Source of the DNA: JAMQPK01 sp963761975
GTDB lineage: Bacteria; Acidobacteriota; Vicinamibacteria; Vicinamibacterales; JAMQPK01
Length of the DNA stretch: 64,000 bases
NCBI GenBank assembly: GCA_963761975.1
Contig: CAVXIR010000007.1
Location: 434,001-498,000, forward strand
Reading direction: 5' to 3'
Part shown: positions 1 through 8,520 of the stretch, piece after piece
Layout of the letters: each line of letters opens with the position of its first letter
Position numbering within the stretch: the stretch's first letter is position 1
Notes under the pieces: model-generated
Databases searched by the model: none
Told to the model about the DNA's origin: nothing
The model's input: only the letters and a program-made list of their open reading frames with translations
Program-made: the position numbers and the translations under genes

Positions 1-2
1 CG

Positions 3-764
3 CTGCTGGCCGATCTGAAGCCGAGCGGCCGCTTTGTCGCAACTGACATGTACAGAGCAGGCGGTGCCCGGCTGATTGCCAAACGGCTGAAGGACGCGGG
101 CATTCTGAAATCGGCGGCCCCGACTGTGACCGGGAAGACGATCGGCGAGGAAGCCGACGCCGCCTCCGAGCCGAAAGGTCAGGAAGTCGTACGGCCGCTC
201 TCGAATCCGATGAGCCCGAATGGCGGTCTCGCCATCCTGCACGGCAATCTCGCTCCTGAAGGTGCAGTCGTCAAGATCGCCGGCAAGAAAGTGTTGACCT
301 TCCGCGGCACTGCGCGCGTGTTCGACGATGAGGAGGCCGCGTTCGAGGCCGTCGACAACAACCGCATCAAGCCGGGCGACGTTCTCGTCATCCGTTACGA
401 AGGACCAAAGGGGGGGCCCGGGATGCGGGAGATGCTGGCGGTCACCGGCGCGTTGCAGGGACAGGGGCTCGGCGAGCAGGTGGCACTCATCACTGACGGC
501 CGCTTCTCGGGTGCAACGCACGGATTGATGGCGGGTCACGTCGCGCCCGAGGCGGCGTCCGGCGGCCCGATCGCGGCGGTGCGCGATGGCGACTCGATCG
601 TGTTCGACATTCCTAACCGTCAACTCAGGGTCGAACTGAGCGACGAGGAAATCGCAAAGCGCATGTCCGCCTGGAAGGCGCCGGCGCCGAGATTCGAGAC
701 GGGTGTGATGGCGAAATACGCGAAGCTGGTGTCGTCGGCGTCGCTCGGGGCCATTACCAATTAA
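3..764 (+). CDS. ilvD: Dihydroxy-acid dehydratase, C-terminal part (5' end outside window)
   Basis: The frame is open from the left edge, so the gene starts outside the window and only about 253 C-terminal residues are present. IlvD dehydrates 2,3-dihydroxy-3-methyl acids to the 2-oxo acids of valine and isoleucine, using an Fe-S cluster whose N-terminal ligands lie outside the window. The visible part has family signatures: RFVATDMYRAGG near the start, NPMSPNGGLAILHGNLAPEG, the run GPKGGPGMREML and the strongly conserved TDGRFSGATHGLMAGHVAPEA. It ends in the usual way about 60 residues after that motif. It is the first visible gene of the ilv-hom-thr-lys block. Identity is secure; nothing can be said about the start or Fe-S type. 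Confidence 0.95.
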   Translation: MLADLKPSGRFVATDMYRAGGARLIAKRLKDAGILKSAAPTVTGKTIGEEADAASEPKGQEVVRPLSNPMSPNGGLAILHGNLAPEGAVVKIAGKKVLTFRGTARVFDDEEAAFEAVDNNRIKPGDVLVIRYEGPKGGPGMREMLAVTGALQGQGLGEQVALITDGRFSGATHGLMAGHVAPEAASGGPIAAVRDGDSIVFDIPNRQLRVELSDEEIAKRMSAWKAPAPRFETGVMAKYAKLVSSASLGAITN

Positions 765-778
765 GAGTACGCGTCAGG

Positions 779-804
779 GCAGATGGCAGACGGCAGAGGG
801 CACA
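779..804. repeat. Short heptad array (GCAGAxG)
   Basis: Three imperfect 7-base units (GCAGATG, GCAGACG, GCAGAGG) follow the ilvD stop. This is a minor member of the period-7 intergenic arrays seen throughout the window. Confidence 0.45.
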
Positions 805-836
805 CAATCTGACGAATAGCAGAGCAATTACGAACT

Positions 837-908
837 GGCCGGGTCTACTGAGCAAGACCCGGCCTACGGAAAAAGTACGTAGGGCGGGTCCTGTTCTTTG
901 GACCCGCC
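837..908. repeat. Two-hairpin palindromic element, copy 1
   Basis: Stem-loop 1 pairs GGCCGGGTC (837-845) with GACCCGGCC (856-864). Stem-loop 2 pairs GGCGGGTCC (883-891) with GGACCCGCC (900-908). They are separated by a spacer containing TACGTA. The same two-stem arrangement recurs at 3290, 27618 and 61991. This copy lies between ilvD and ilvB, 18 bases before the ilvB start. It could act as a processing or attenuation structure, but no T-run follows, so it is not a typical terminator. Confidence 0.85.
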
Positions 909-926
909 GCGGAATCAGGAGCCACT

Positions 927-2645
927 ATGAAACGCACGGGTGCGCAGATCGTTTGGGAATGTCTCGTTCGCCAGGGAGTGACCGACGTCTTCGGTTATCC
1001 GGGCGGCGCCATTCTTCCGACGTATGACGCCATGCTCGATTATGAGATTCGGCACGTCCTCGTCCGTCACGAGCAGGGCGCGACGCATATGGCCGACGGC
1101 TATGCGCGTGCGAGTGGCAAGGTCGGAGTGGCGATTGCGACCTCCGGTCCGGGTGCGACGAACATGGTGACGGGGATCGCGACCGCCATGATGGATAGCT
1201 CGCCCATCGTCTGCATCACCGGCCAGGTGGGCAGCAAGCTCGTTGGCTCTGATGCGTTCCAGGAGTCGGATGTGACCGGCGTCACGCTGCCCATCACCAA
1301 GCACAACTATCTGGTGACGCGGGCCGAGGAAATCGCACCGGCCTTTCGCGAAGCGTTCGAGATCGCCGCATCTGGCCGGCCGGGCCCGGTGCACATCGAC
1401 ATCACCAAAGATGCCCAGCAGTCGTCGTGCGAGTTCGACTGGGACAGCGCCGTTCCGAAGAAGCCCGAGTTCCGACCCGACTGGAGCGCCCGCCCCGCGG
1501 AGTTTCAACGCGCCCTTGAGCTCATCAACGCCGCCGAGCGCCCGCTGATTCTCGCTGGGCACGGCATCATGCTCTCGGGCGCGATGGACATCGTCCGGGC
1601 GTTCGCAGAAAAGGCGAACATCCCGGTGTCCCAGACGCTGCTCGGCATCGGCGGCTTTCCGGCTTCGCATCCGCTCAGCCTCGGCATGATGGGGATGCAC
1701 GGCGAAGCGTGGGTGAACTCGGCCATTCAGCAGGCCGATCTTCTGCTTGCGTTCGGCATGAGGTTCGACGATCGCGTGACTGGCAATCTCAAGACCTACG
1801 CGCTGAACGCCAAGAAGATTCACTTCGATATCGACGCCGCCGAAATCAATAAGAACGTCCGCGTCGAAGTCGGCCTCGTCGGCGACCTCAAGGAATCACT
1901 CGAACGGCTGATGCCTGGTCTCACAGCGGGCGATCGCAGCACGTGGATTGCCCACATCAATGAGCTGAAGGGGGATTCAGCGGTTCGCGACATCCAGAAC
2001 CTGCCGGACAGCGGCCACCTCTATGCGGCGCACGTCATCAACGATTTGTGGCGGGCCACTCACGGCGACGCCATTATCGTGACCGACGTCGGCCAGCATC
2101 AGATGTGGGAAGCGCAGTACTACCATCACGACAAGCCGCGCTCGCTCATTACCTCGGGCGGTCTCGGCACGATGGGTTTCGCGCTGCCGGCGGCCATTGG
2201 CGCCAAGCTGGCGTGTCCGGACAAGGAAGTGTGGGTGGTGGTCGGCGACGGTGGCTTCCAGATGACGATGTGCGAGCTCGCGACCATCGTGCAGGAGCAG
2301 ATCGACATCAACGTCGCGATTATCAACAACGGCTACCTCGGCATGGTTCGCCAGTGGCAGGAGTTCTTCTACGAGAGGCGATATGCGGCGACGCCGCTGC
2401 TCAATCCGAATTTCCAGAAGCTGGCGGAAGCGTTCGGACTGCCGGCTGCGACCGTCACGAAGCGTGCGGACGTGACGCCGGCGGTCGAGGCCGCCAGGAA
2501 GAATCGCCAGACGGTCGTCATCGACTTCCAGGTGGAGCAGGAAGACACGGTGTATCCGATGGTGCCGGCCGGCGCCGACCTGGACGCGATGATCCGCCGT
2601 CCGAGCCCGTCGCCGATCATCGAAACAGGAGCCGACGTGCTGTAG
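927..2645 (+). CDS. ilvB: Acetolactate synthase, large (catalytic) subunit
   Basis: This is the ThDP- and Mg-dependent first common enzyme of branched-chain synthesis. It condenses two pyruvates to acetolactate, or pyruvate plus 2-oxobutyrate to acetohydroxybutyrate. The 572 residues match the family length and domain order: the N-terminal pyrimidine-binding domain with YPGGAILP and the glutamate in RHEQGATHMADGYARASG, a central FAD/Rossmann-like domain (about 190-330), and the C-terminal ThDP domain with VVGDGGFQMTMCELATI ... NNGYLGMVRQWQ. The ATG follows an AGGAG at about 917. The regulatory subunit lies immediately downstream, separated by a hairpin repeat. Catabolic and biosynthetic forms are told apart here by the adjacent ilvN/H and ilvC. 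Confidence 0.96.
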   Translation: MKRTGAQIVWECLVRQGVTDVFGYPGGAILPTYDAMLDYEIRHVLVRHEQGATHMADGYARASGKVGVAIATSGPGATNMVTGIATAMMDSSPIVCITGQVGSKLVGSDAFQESDVTGVTLPITKHNYLVTRAEEIAPAFREAFEIAASGRPGPVHIDITKDAQQSSCEFDWDSAVPKKPEFRPDWSARPAEFQRALELINAAERPLILAGHGIMLSGAMDIVRAFAEKANIPVSQTLLGIGGFPASHPLSLGMMGMHGEAWVNSAIQQADLLLAFGMRFDDRVTGNLKTYALNAKKIHFDIDAAEINKNVRVEVGLVGDLKESLERLMPGLTAGDRSTWIAHINELKGDSAVRDIQNLPDSGHLYAAHVINDLWRATHGDAIIVTDVGQHQMWEAQYYHHDKPRSLITSGGLGTMGFALPAAIGAKLACPDKEVWVVVGDGGFQMTMCELATIVQEQIDINVAIINNGYLGMVRQWQEFFYERRYAATPLLNPNFQKLAEAFGLPAATVTKRADVTPAVEAARKNRQTVVIDFQVEQEDTVYPMVPAGADLDAMIRRPSPSPIIETGADVL

Positions 2646-2652
2646 GCAGTCT

Positions 2653-2723
2653 CAACGCAGAGACGCGAAGACGCAAAGAAGGATTTTGAAAAGTAGACTT
2701 TGCGGCTTTGCGCCTTTGCGTTG
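2653..2723. repeat. Inverted repeat of GCAAAG/GCGAAG units (26-base arms)
   Basis: The arm at 2653-2678 (CAACGCAGAGACGCGAAG and onward) pairs imperfectly with 2698-2723 (ending CGCCTTTGCGTTG). Each arm is built from 8-9-base near-repeats. It fills the ilvB-ilvN gap and ends 18 bases before the ilvN start. It resembles the CGCAGAG / TTTGCGTT type of intergenic repeat known in several bacterial phyla. Confidence 0.75.
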
Positions 2724-2741
2724 GGACATAGAAGGAAAATC

Positions 2742-3287
2742 ATGATTACGACTTTCGCTATTCACGTCGAGAACAAACCCGGCGTGCTGACGCGCGTGTC
2801 GTCGCTCTTCCGGCGGCGCGCGTTCAACATCGAGTCGCTCACTGTCGGGCACACCGATCGAACCGGCGTTTCGCGCATGACGATTGTCGTCGACACCGAC
2901 GAGATTGGCGCGCGCCGCCTCGAGGCGCATATCTACAAGCTCGTCAACGTGCTGCGCGTCGAGAACATCACGGCTTCGCCGGCGGTGTTTCGCGATCTTG
3001 CCATGATCAAAGTCTCGGCCACGGCCGAGACGCGCACGCACATCATGCAATTGGTCGATGTATTTCGAGCCCGGGTCGTCGACGTGGCACCAGACTCGCT
3101 CATCATCGAGACGACCGGCACTGAAGATAAGATTGACGGTTTGCTCGAAATTCTCCGGCCGTACGGTGTGCTCGAAATGGTTCGGACCGGCCGCGTGGCG
3201 ATGTCGCGCGGCCTTCGTGCAGGTGCGAACGGGCAGGAATCGCTCCGGATTGCCGAGGACGATCACAACGTGTTTCATTCCGTGTAA
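2742..3287 (+). CDS. ilvN: Acetolactate synthase, small (regulatory) subunit
   Basis: This is the ACT-domain subunit that activates the catalytic subunit and confers feedback inhibition by valine. The 181 residues begin with the ACT signature FAIHVENKPGVLTRVSSLF followed by FNIESLTVGHT, and the second half (about 80-165) is the usual C-terminal ALS_ss domain with a DxxPDSLIIETTG-like segment. The ATG at 2742 is chosen because GAAGGAAAA sits just upstream. An in-frame upstream start at 2700 would translate the hairpin repeat and gives no family similarity. The length is that of the IlvH/IlvN class of about 160-180 residues. The name could equally be ilvH. Confidence 0.93.
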   Translation: MITTFAIHVENKPGVLTRVSSLFRRRAFNIESLTVGHTDRTGVSRMTIVVDTDEIGARRLEAHIYKLVNVLRVENITASPAVFRDLAMIKVSATAETRTHIMQLVDVFRARVVDVAPDSLIIETTGTEDKIDGLLEILRPYGVLEMVRTGRVAMSRGLRAGANGQESLRIAEDDHNVFHSV

Positions 3288-3289
3288 AA

Positions 3290-3349
3290 GCCGGGTCGAC
3301 AAAGCAAGACCCGGCCTACGTAGGGCGGGTCCTGCTCTTTGGACCCGCC
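3290..3349. repeat. Two-hairpin palindromic element, copy 2
   Basis: GCCGGGTC (3290-3297) pairs with GACCCGGC (3308-3315). After CTACGTAG, GGCGGGTCC (3324-3332) pairs with GGACCCGCC (3341-3349). The element begins 3 bases after the ilvN stop and ends just before the ilvC ribosome binding site (AAAGGA). Confidence 0.88.
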
Positions 3350-3362
3350 AATAAAGGACGAT

Positions 3363-4376
3363 ATGGCAGCGAAGATGTACTACGACAACGACGCAGATCT
3401 CGGGCTCATCCGCGCCAAAAAAGTGGCCATCATCGGCTACGGTTCGCAGGGCCATGCCCACGCGCTCAACCTGAAGGACAGCGGTGTGCAGGTCAAGGTG
3501 GGCCTCGCCGCCGGCAGCAAGTCGAAGCCCAAGGCGGAAGCCCACGGCCTCTCCGTGGTGACGCCCGCCGAAGCGGCGAAGTGGGCCGACGTCGTCATGA
3601 TTCTCGTGCCCGACACGACGGCGCCGGCGGTGTACGCGGAGATTGAGCCGCATATGACCAAGGGCAAGATGTTGATGTTCGCCCATGGGTTCAACATCCG
3701 ATTCGGCACCGTAAAGCCCTCGAAAGATCTCGACGTCACGATGATTGCGCCGAAAGCGCCGGGCCATCGCGTCCGTGAGCTGTTCGTCGAGGGCGGTGGC
3801 ACACCAGCGTTGATCGCTGTCGAGCAGAACGCGACGGGCAATGCCAAGGCGCTCGCCCTTTCCTATGCAAAGGGCATCGGCGTCACCCGCGCCGGGGTCA
3901 TTGAAACGACCTTCACCGAAGAGACCGAGACCGATCTGTTCGGCGAGCAGGCGATCCTCTGCGGCGGCACGAGCGCGCTCGTGAAGGCGGGCTTCGAAAC
4001 ACTCGTGAAAGCGGGCTATCAGCCCGAAGTCGCATACTTCGAGTGCCTCCATGAGCTCAAGCTCATCGTCGATCTCATGTATCGCGGCGGCATCAATTAC
4101 ATGCGCTATTCGGTGAGCGATACGGCCGAGCAAGGAGACTACGTCGCAGGCCCGCGCATCGTGACCGACGACACGCGCAAAGCGATGCAGAAGCTGCTCG
4201 ACGAAATCAAGGACGGCACGTTCGCGACGGGCTGGATCCAGGAGAACCAGACGGGGCGACCGCAGTTCAACAAAACGCGAGCTGCCGAGCAAGATCATCA
4301 GATTGAGCAGATTGGCGCGCAGCTGCGAGGCATGATGCCGTTTCTCGATCCGGTCACCATCAAGCCGGGACAATAG
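3363..4376 (+). CDS. ilvC: Ketol-acid reductoisomerase (class I)
   Basis: This enzyme performs the Mg-dependent alkyl shift and NAD(P)H reduction of acetolactate or acetohydroxybutyrate to the dihydroxy acid, the substrate of IlvD. The 337 residues fit the short class I form. The Rossmann motif is VAIIGYGSQGHAHALNLKDSG near residue 20. The C-terminal knotted helical domain carries the metal-binding acidic residues in ETDLFGEQAILCGG and YFECLHELKLIVDLMYRGG. The ATG at 3363 is preceded by AAAGGACG. An upstream in-frame ATG at 3339 would begin inside the palindromic repeat and is rejected. Confidence 0.96.
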   Translation: MAAKMYYDNDADLGLIRAKKVAIIGYGSQGHAHALNLKDSGVQVKVGLAAGSKSKPKAEAHGLSVVTPAEAAKWADVVMILVPDTTAPAVYAEIEPHMTKGKMLMFAHGFNIRFGTVKPSKDLDVTMIAPKAPGHRVRELFVEGGGTPALIAVEQNATGNAKALALSYAKGIGVTRAGVIETTFTEETETDLFGEQAILCGGTSALVKAGFETLVKAGYQPEVAYFECLHELKLIVDLMYRGGINYMRYSVSDTAEQGDYVAGPRIVTDDTRKAMQKLLDEIKDGTFATGWIQENQTGRPQFNKTRAAEQDHQIEQIGAQLRGMMPFLDPVTIKPGQ

Positions 4377-4378
4377 AC

Positions 4379-4420
4379 AGTCGCAAGTCGCAGGTCGAAA
4401 GTCGTAAGTCGCAAGTCGAA
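4379..4420. repeat. Heptad array AGTCGCA x6
   Basis: Six consecutive 7-base units (AGTCGCA, AGTCGCA, GGTCGAA, AGTCGTA, AGTCGCA, AGTCGAA) fill the ilvC-hom gap and stop 4 bases before the hom start. They leave no recognisable Shine-Dalgarno sequence. A related array lies at 8447-8514. Confidence 0.85.
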
Positions 4421-4424
4421 GCGA

Positions 4425-5747
4425 ATGGTGCAGAGAGCGGAAACTGCGTTACCGGACGTACCTTCAGGTGCGGGCCTCAGGGCTCCGCTCCGTGTGGCTA
4501 TCGTCGGATTCGGTACCGTCGGCCGGTCGGTCGCGAAGGTGTTGTCGAGTGGTATTCATCCCTCGCTGCAGCTGACCACCATCTGCAATCGCGGCGTCGA
4601 GCGGAAGAAGGTCGACTGGGTGCCTGCGGGTGTCGACTGGACCGACAGCTTCGACGCCGTCATCGCCTCGGACGCCGACATCGTCGTTGAGCTGATGGGC
4701 GGGCTCGAGGCCGCGGGCGATCTCATCAGGCGGGCCCTCAAAGCGCGCAAGTCTGTCGTGACCGCGAACAAGCAGCTCATTTCGACGCACGGTGTCGAGT
4801 TGCTGGCGCTCGCGCGTCAGCAGGAACGCGAGCTCTTGTTCGAGGCGTCCGTTGCCGGCGGCATTCCGATTGTTCGCGCCGTGCGAGAAGGGCTCGCGGG
4901 CGACAGGCTGTTGCGCGTGGCCGGAATCCTGAATGGCACGTGCAACTACATTCTCACGAGGATGGACGGCGCTGGGCTGTCGTTTGCCGATGCGCTGAAA
5001 GAAGCGCAGGATCTCGGCTATGCCGAGGCGGATCCCACGGCGGATGTCGACGGCTATGACGCCCGCGCGAAGATCGCCATCTTGATCGCCGTCGGCCTTG
5101 GTTGTCAGGTCGATCCGGAACACATCCCCTGCCGATCCATTTCGTCGATCGATCGCGTTGATTTCACGTACGCTCGAAAACTGGACTGCACGATCCGGCA
5201 GGTCTCCTGGGCCGAACGCGCGCCTGGCGCCGACAGGCAGCTGTTTGCGTCGGTTCGACCTGCGCTGGTCCCGACGTCTTCGCCGCTCGCACGCGCGCAG
5301 GGCAGCCAGAATCTGGTCACGGTTCACGGGGAATTCGGCGGCGAAACGACCTATTCGGGCTTCGGCGCCGGTGGCGACCCAACGGCTGTTGCGGTCGTCT
5401 CCGATTTGATGTCGATCGCGCGGGCGGGCCTCGGCGCCGCGGTGCATCTGCCTCAGGCCCTCGAAGGGCAGGTCGAAGTCGGCATCGATTTTACGGCCCC
5501 GCACTATGTTCGTTTTACGGTAGCCGACCGTCCGGGTATCATTGCTTCTCTGGCAGCGCTTCTGTCCGCTCACGGGATCAACATTGATGCAGTGCTGCAG
5601 CTTCCCGGCCACGACAAGGCCGAGTTGCCCTTTGTGATGACCCTGGAAGCGTGTCCGATCTCCGTGCTGGACGCCACACTTGCCGAGATTAACGCGCTGC
5701 CGTTCCACGTCCGGCGTCCGTTGGCGATACCGATACTGGGAACGTGA
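4425..5747 (+). CDS. hom: Homoserine dehydrogenase with C-terminal ACT domain
   Basis: Hom reduces aspartate semialdehyde to homoserine, the branch point to threonine and methionine. In the 440 residues, the NAD(P) Rossmann motif VAIVGFGTVGRSVAKVL lies near residue 25, VVTANKQLIS is the NADP/substrate loop, and the substrate region contains the conserved NGTCNYILTRM and EAQDLGYAEADPTADVDGYDA. A C-terminal ACT domain (about 358-430, from YVRFTVADRPGIIASLAALLS) suggests threonine feedback control. The next genes, thrC and lysC, belong to the same pathway, and homoserine kinase is absent from the window. The first 20 residues have no family match, so the true start could be slightly downstream. 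Confidence 0.95.
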   Translation: MVQRAETALPDVPSGAGLRAPLRVAIVGFGTVGRSVAKVLSSGIHPSLQLTTICNRGVERKKVDWVPAGVDWTDSFDAVIASDADIVVELMGGLEAAGDLIRRALKARKSVVTANKQLISTHGVELLALARQQERELLFEASVAGGIPIVRAVREGLAGDRLLRVAGILNGTCNYILTRMDGAGLSFADALKEAQDLGYAEADPTADVDGYDARAKIAILIAVGLGCQVDPEHIPCRSISSIDRVDFTYARKLDCTIRQVSWAERAPGADRQLFASVRPALVPTSSPLARAQGSQNLVTVHGEFGGETTYSGFGAGGDPTAVAVVSDLMSIARAGLGAAVHLPQALEGQVEVGIDFTAPHYVRFTVADRPGIIASLAALLSAHGINIDAVLQLPGHDKAELPFVMTLEACPISVLDATLAEINALPFHVRRPLAIPILGT

Positions 5748-5751
5748 GGAA

Positions 5752-5840
5752 GTCCGGCTAAAGCCGGACACTACGTACTGACTTCGTGCTAAAAGCCCGG
5801 ACACCGCGTACGTCGTGTCCGCTTTCAAGCAGACCGTGGC
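5752..5840. repeat. Related palindromic element (GTCCGGC-TAAA-GCCGGAC)
   Basis: GTCCGGC (5752-5758) pairs with GCCGGAC (5763-5769), followed by TACGTA. A second imperfect hairpin (GCCCGGACACCGCGTACG ... CGTGTCCGCTTTC) follows. It has the same two-stem plus TACGTA plan as the GGGTCC elements but different arms, so it is probably a separate subfamily. It fills the hom-thrC gap. Confidence 0.6.
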
Positions 5841-5870
5841 CGGCTGGCGTGATTCGTCGAAGTGAGGATT

Positions 5871-7121
5871 ATGGGCTATGTAATCGGACTGCAGTGTCAC
5901 TTGTGTAAAGCCACGTTTCCGTCACAGGCACTGTGGGTGTGCGATAAATGCCTCGGGCCGCTCGAAGTCACTTACGACTACGACAAGATCCGGCAAACCA
6001 TCACCCGCGCGACGATCGAGTCGCGTGCGACGAATCTGTGGCGCTACCGTGAGCTGTTGCCGATTGATGGTGAACCACAGACCGGCCACCATTCGGGATA
6101 CACGCCACTGGTGAAGGCCGACCGTCTTGCGAAGAAGCTTGGTGTCCGCGAGCTCTATCTCAAAGACGATTCCGTCAACCATCCGACGTTCTCATACAAG
6201 GATCGCGTTGTTTCAGTCGCCGCGACACGCGCGGTCGAGCTGGACTTCAAGGTATTCGGCTGCGCGTCGACCGGCAATCTTGCGAACAGCGTTTCAGCTC
6301 ACGCCGCCCGGCTCGGCCTGAAGTGTTTTGTCTTCATTCCGCACGATCTCGAAGCGAGCAAAATTCTCGGTTCGAGCGTCTACGATCCTCAGGTTGTGGC
6401 CATCAAAGGCAACTATGACGATGTGAACCGGCTGTGCACGCAGATTGCGGAAAAGTACGGCTGGGGATTCGCGAATATCAACCTGCGAAGCTACTACGCC
6501 GAGGGTGCGAAGACCTACGGGTTCGAAATCGCCGAACAGTTCGGATGGAAATTTCCGCGGCACGTTGTGTCCCCGGTTGCCGGCGGCACGCTGCTCCCTC
6601 GTATTGCGCGCGGATTCCGCGAGCTGAAAGAAGTGGGTCTGGTGGACGGCGATCTGCCGACGATTCACGCGGCACAGGCCGCGGGTTGTGCGCCGGTGAT
6701 CAGGGCGCTCCACGAGGATTTGGAGTTTCCCGATCCCGTGAAGCCGAATACCATCGCCCGATCGATCGCCATCGGCAATCCGGCCGACGGGTTCCAGGTG
6801 CTTCAGGCCGTGCGCGCGAGTGGCGGGTCGGGGGCGATGGCCAGCGATCCCGAGATACTCGACGCGGTGCAGCTGATTGCCCAGACCGAAGGCATCTTCA
6901 CCGAGCCAGCCGGCGGCACGACCATGGCGTGCGCGATCAAGCTGATCGAGAACGGCTCGATTCCGCGCGACGAGTCGATCGTGGTCTGCATCACGGGCAA
7001 CGGCTACAAGACTGTCGAGGTGATGGCGTCGCGAGTCAAGGTGCCTGTGCAGCTCGGTCGCGCGCTGAGCGAGTTCGACGCCTTCATGGAAGACAGGGGC
7101 GCCGAGGTGCTGACGCTGTAG
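5871..7121 (+). CDS. thrC: Threonine synthase
   Basis: This PLP enzyme converts O-phosphohomoserine to threonine. Of the 416 residues, the N-terminus carries a small zinc-ribbon-like segment with two Cys-x2-Cys pairs (CHLC ... CDKC, residues about 7-28), common in the longer ThrC class. The PLP lysine is in PTFSYKDRVVSVAAT, the phosphate-binding loop is seen in GCASTGNLANSVSAHAARL, and the C-terminal glycine-rich EGIFTEPAGGTTMA motif is present. The ATG at 5871 is preferred, with GTGAGG just upstream. A GTG at 5862 is a possible alternative. Hom and lysC flank it, consistent with a threonine/lysine pathway operon. Confidence 0.94.
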   Translation: MGYVIGLQCHLCKATFPSQALWVCDKCLGPLEVTYDYDKIRQTITRATIESRATNLWRYRELLPIDGEPQTGHHSGYTPLVKADRLAKKLGVRELYLKDDSVNHPTFSYKDRVVSVAATRAVELDFKVFGCASTGNLANSVSAHAARLGLKCFVFIPHDLEASKILGSSVYDPQVVAIKGNYDDVNRLCTQIAEKYGWGFANINLRSYYAEGAKTYGFEIAEQFGWKFPRHVVSPVAGGTLLPRIARGFRELKEVGLVDGDLPTIHAAQAAGCAPVIRALHEDLEFPDPVKPNTIARSIAIGNPADGFQVLQAVRASGGSGAMASDPEILDAVQLIAQTEGIFTEPAGGTTMACAIKLIENGSIPRDESIVVCITGNGYKTVEVMASRVKVPVQLGRALSEFDAFMEDRGAEVLTL

Positions 7122-7189
7122 GTTTACAGTGAAAAAGTAACGTCTGACTTACGTTCAACCTTCTACTTTCAACTTCCAGGGAACACCAA

Positions 7190-8446
7190 GTGTCGCTAGG
7201 CCGCATCGTCGTGCAGAAGTACGGTGGAAGCTCTGTGGCGACCGCCGAGAAAATCCTCGCGATTGCCGATCGCGTCAAGACCTACCACGAAACGACGCCA
7301 CACCTTGTCGTGGCGGTGTCGGCGATGGGGAAAACGACCGATCAGCTGGTTGCGCTGGCCAGGCAGGTATCGAGGAACCCCCACGGCCGCGATTACGACC
7401 TGCTGCTGGCGTCGGGAGAACAGGTCGCGGTGGCGACGCTCGCGCTCGCACTGCACGACAAAGACGTTCCGGCGATCGGGCTGACCGGAGCGCAGTGCAA
7501 TATCCGTACGGACGGGTCGTTCAACCGTGCGCGCATTCAGTCAATCGACACCGAGCGCATCGAACAGGAGCTGCGCAAAGGTAAGGTCGTCATCGTCGCC
7601 GGCTTCCAGGGCGTGACCGACAACGACGAAATTACGACACTCGGGCGTGGCGGCGGCGACATCACCGGCGCGGCGGTGGCCGCCGCGCTGAACGCCTCGG
7701 TGTGCGAGATTTGCACCGACGTCGATGGCGTCCTGTCGGCCGACCCGAACGTCGTTCCCGACGCACGGTTCTGGCCGGAGCTGACCTACGAAGAAGCGAT
7801 CGAGATGGCGTCGAGCGGCGCGAAGGTGCTGCACCCGCGCGCGGCCGAAATCTGCATGTCGTACAAGATCCCCATCCACATTCGCTCGAGCTTTCACCTG
7901 CGGGAGGGGACGTGGATTCGCGAAGGAGCCAAGTCGATGGAGGAAGCAGAAGTCGTCGGCGTGACGAGCGACAGGAAAATTGCCAAGATCACGCTCTTGA
8001 ACGTGCCAGACGAGCCGGGCATTGCGGCTCGGATTTTCAAGGACGTCGCCGACAAAGACATTAACATCCGCCTGATCATCCAGAGCGCGGCAGCCGATCA
8101 CCGCGCGGGGATCACGTTCATCATCGAAGACGAATTTGCCGACCTGGCCCGCAAGCTCGTGAGCGACTGGACCCAGAAGGGTCTCGCGAAGGAGGGAATG
8201 GTCGAGAAAGACTGGGCCACCATTGCGATCATCGGTCACCGGCTCGCAGCGACGCCGGGTCTGTCGGCGCGCATGTTCGCCGCGCTGGCCAATTCGGGCA
8301 TCAACGTCGACTGCATCAGCTCTTCGGAGATGACACTGTCCTGCATCATCAAGCGCGACGAGATCGAACGCGGCGTCAAGGCCGTGCATGACGAGTTTTT
8401 CGCAAATGAAGCGAGCCCGAAGAAGGCAGCGGCGGCGGTGAAATAA
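7190..8446 (+). CDS. lysC: Aspartate kinase (two ACT domains)
   Basis: LysC phosphorylates aspartate, the first step toward lysine, methionine and threonine. In the 418 residues, the kinase signature VQKYGGSSVAT is at residue 7, GRGGGDITGAAVAAALNA carries the ATP/aspartate-binding glycines, and the kinase domain ends near residue 250. Two ACT modules follow: ITLLNVPDEPGIAARIFKDV and ATIAIIGHRLAATPGLSARM, the second with INVDCISSSEMTLSCII. The start is GTG, with CCAGGGAAC upstream. The unfused, 400-odd residue form is the alpha-subunit type; an internal start making a separate beta subunit is common in this class but was not established here. Confidence 0.94.
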   Translation: MSLGRIVVQKYGGSSVATAEKILAIADRVKTYHETTPHLVVAVSAMGKTTDQLVALARQVSRNPHGRDYDLLLASGEQVAVATLALALHDKDVPAIGLTGAQCNIRTDGSFNRARIQSIDTERIEQELRKGKVVIVAGFQGVTDNDEITTLGRGGGDITGAAVAAALNASVCEICTDVDGVLSADPNVVPDARFWPELTYEEAIEMASSGAKVLHPRAAEICMSYKIPIHIRSSFHLREGTWIREGAKSMEEAEVVGVTSDRKIAKITLLNVPDEPGIAARIFKDVADKDINIRLIIQSAAADHRAGITFIIEDEFADLARKLVSDWTQKGLAKEGMVEKDWATIAIIGHRLAATPGLSARMFAALANSGINVDCISSSEMTLSCIIKRDEIERGVKAVHDEFFANEASPKKAAAAVK

Positions 8447-8514
8447 GTCGAAGGGCGCAAGTCGGCAGTCGTAAGGCACAAGTCGAGTCACAAGGCGCAA
8501 GTCGCAAATCGAGA
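8447..8514. repeat. Degenerate AGTCGCAAG array
   Basis: Imperfect 7-9-base units of the type CAAGTCG/GCAGTCG/CAAGTCGCAAATCG run from the lysC stop to 6 bases before the next start. It is the second copy of the array type at 4379-4420, but more degenerate. Confidence 0.7.
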
Positions 8515-8520
8515 GTCCCG

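Noticed and set aside
2652..4373. 573-residue minus-strand open frame opposite ilvN and ilvC
   Set aside because: Antisense of well-supported genes in high-GC DNA. Composition is Arg/His-rich and no family motif is visible.
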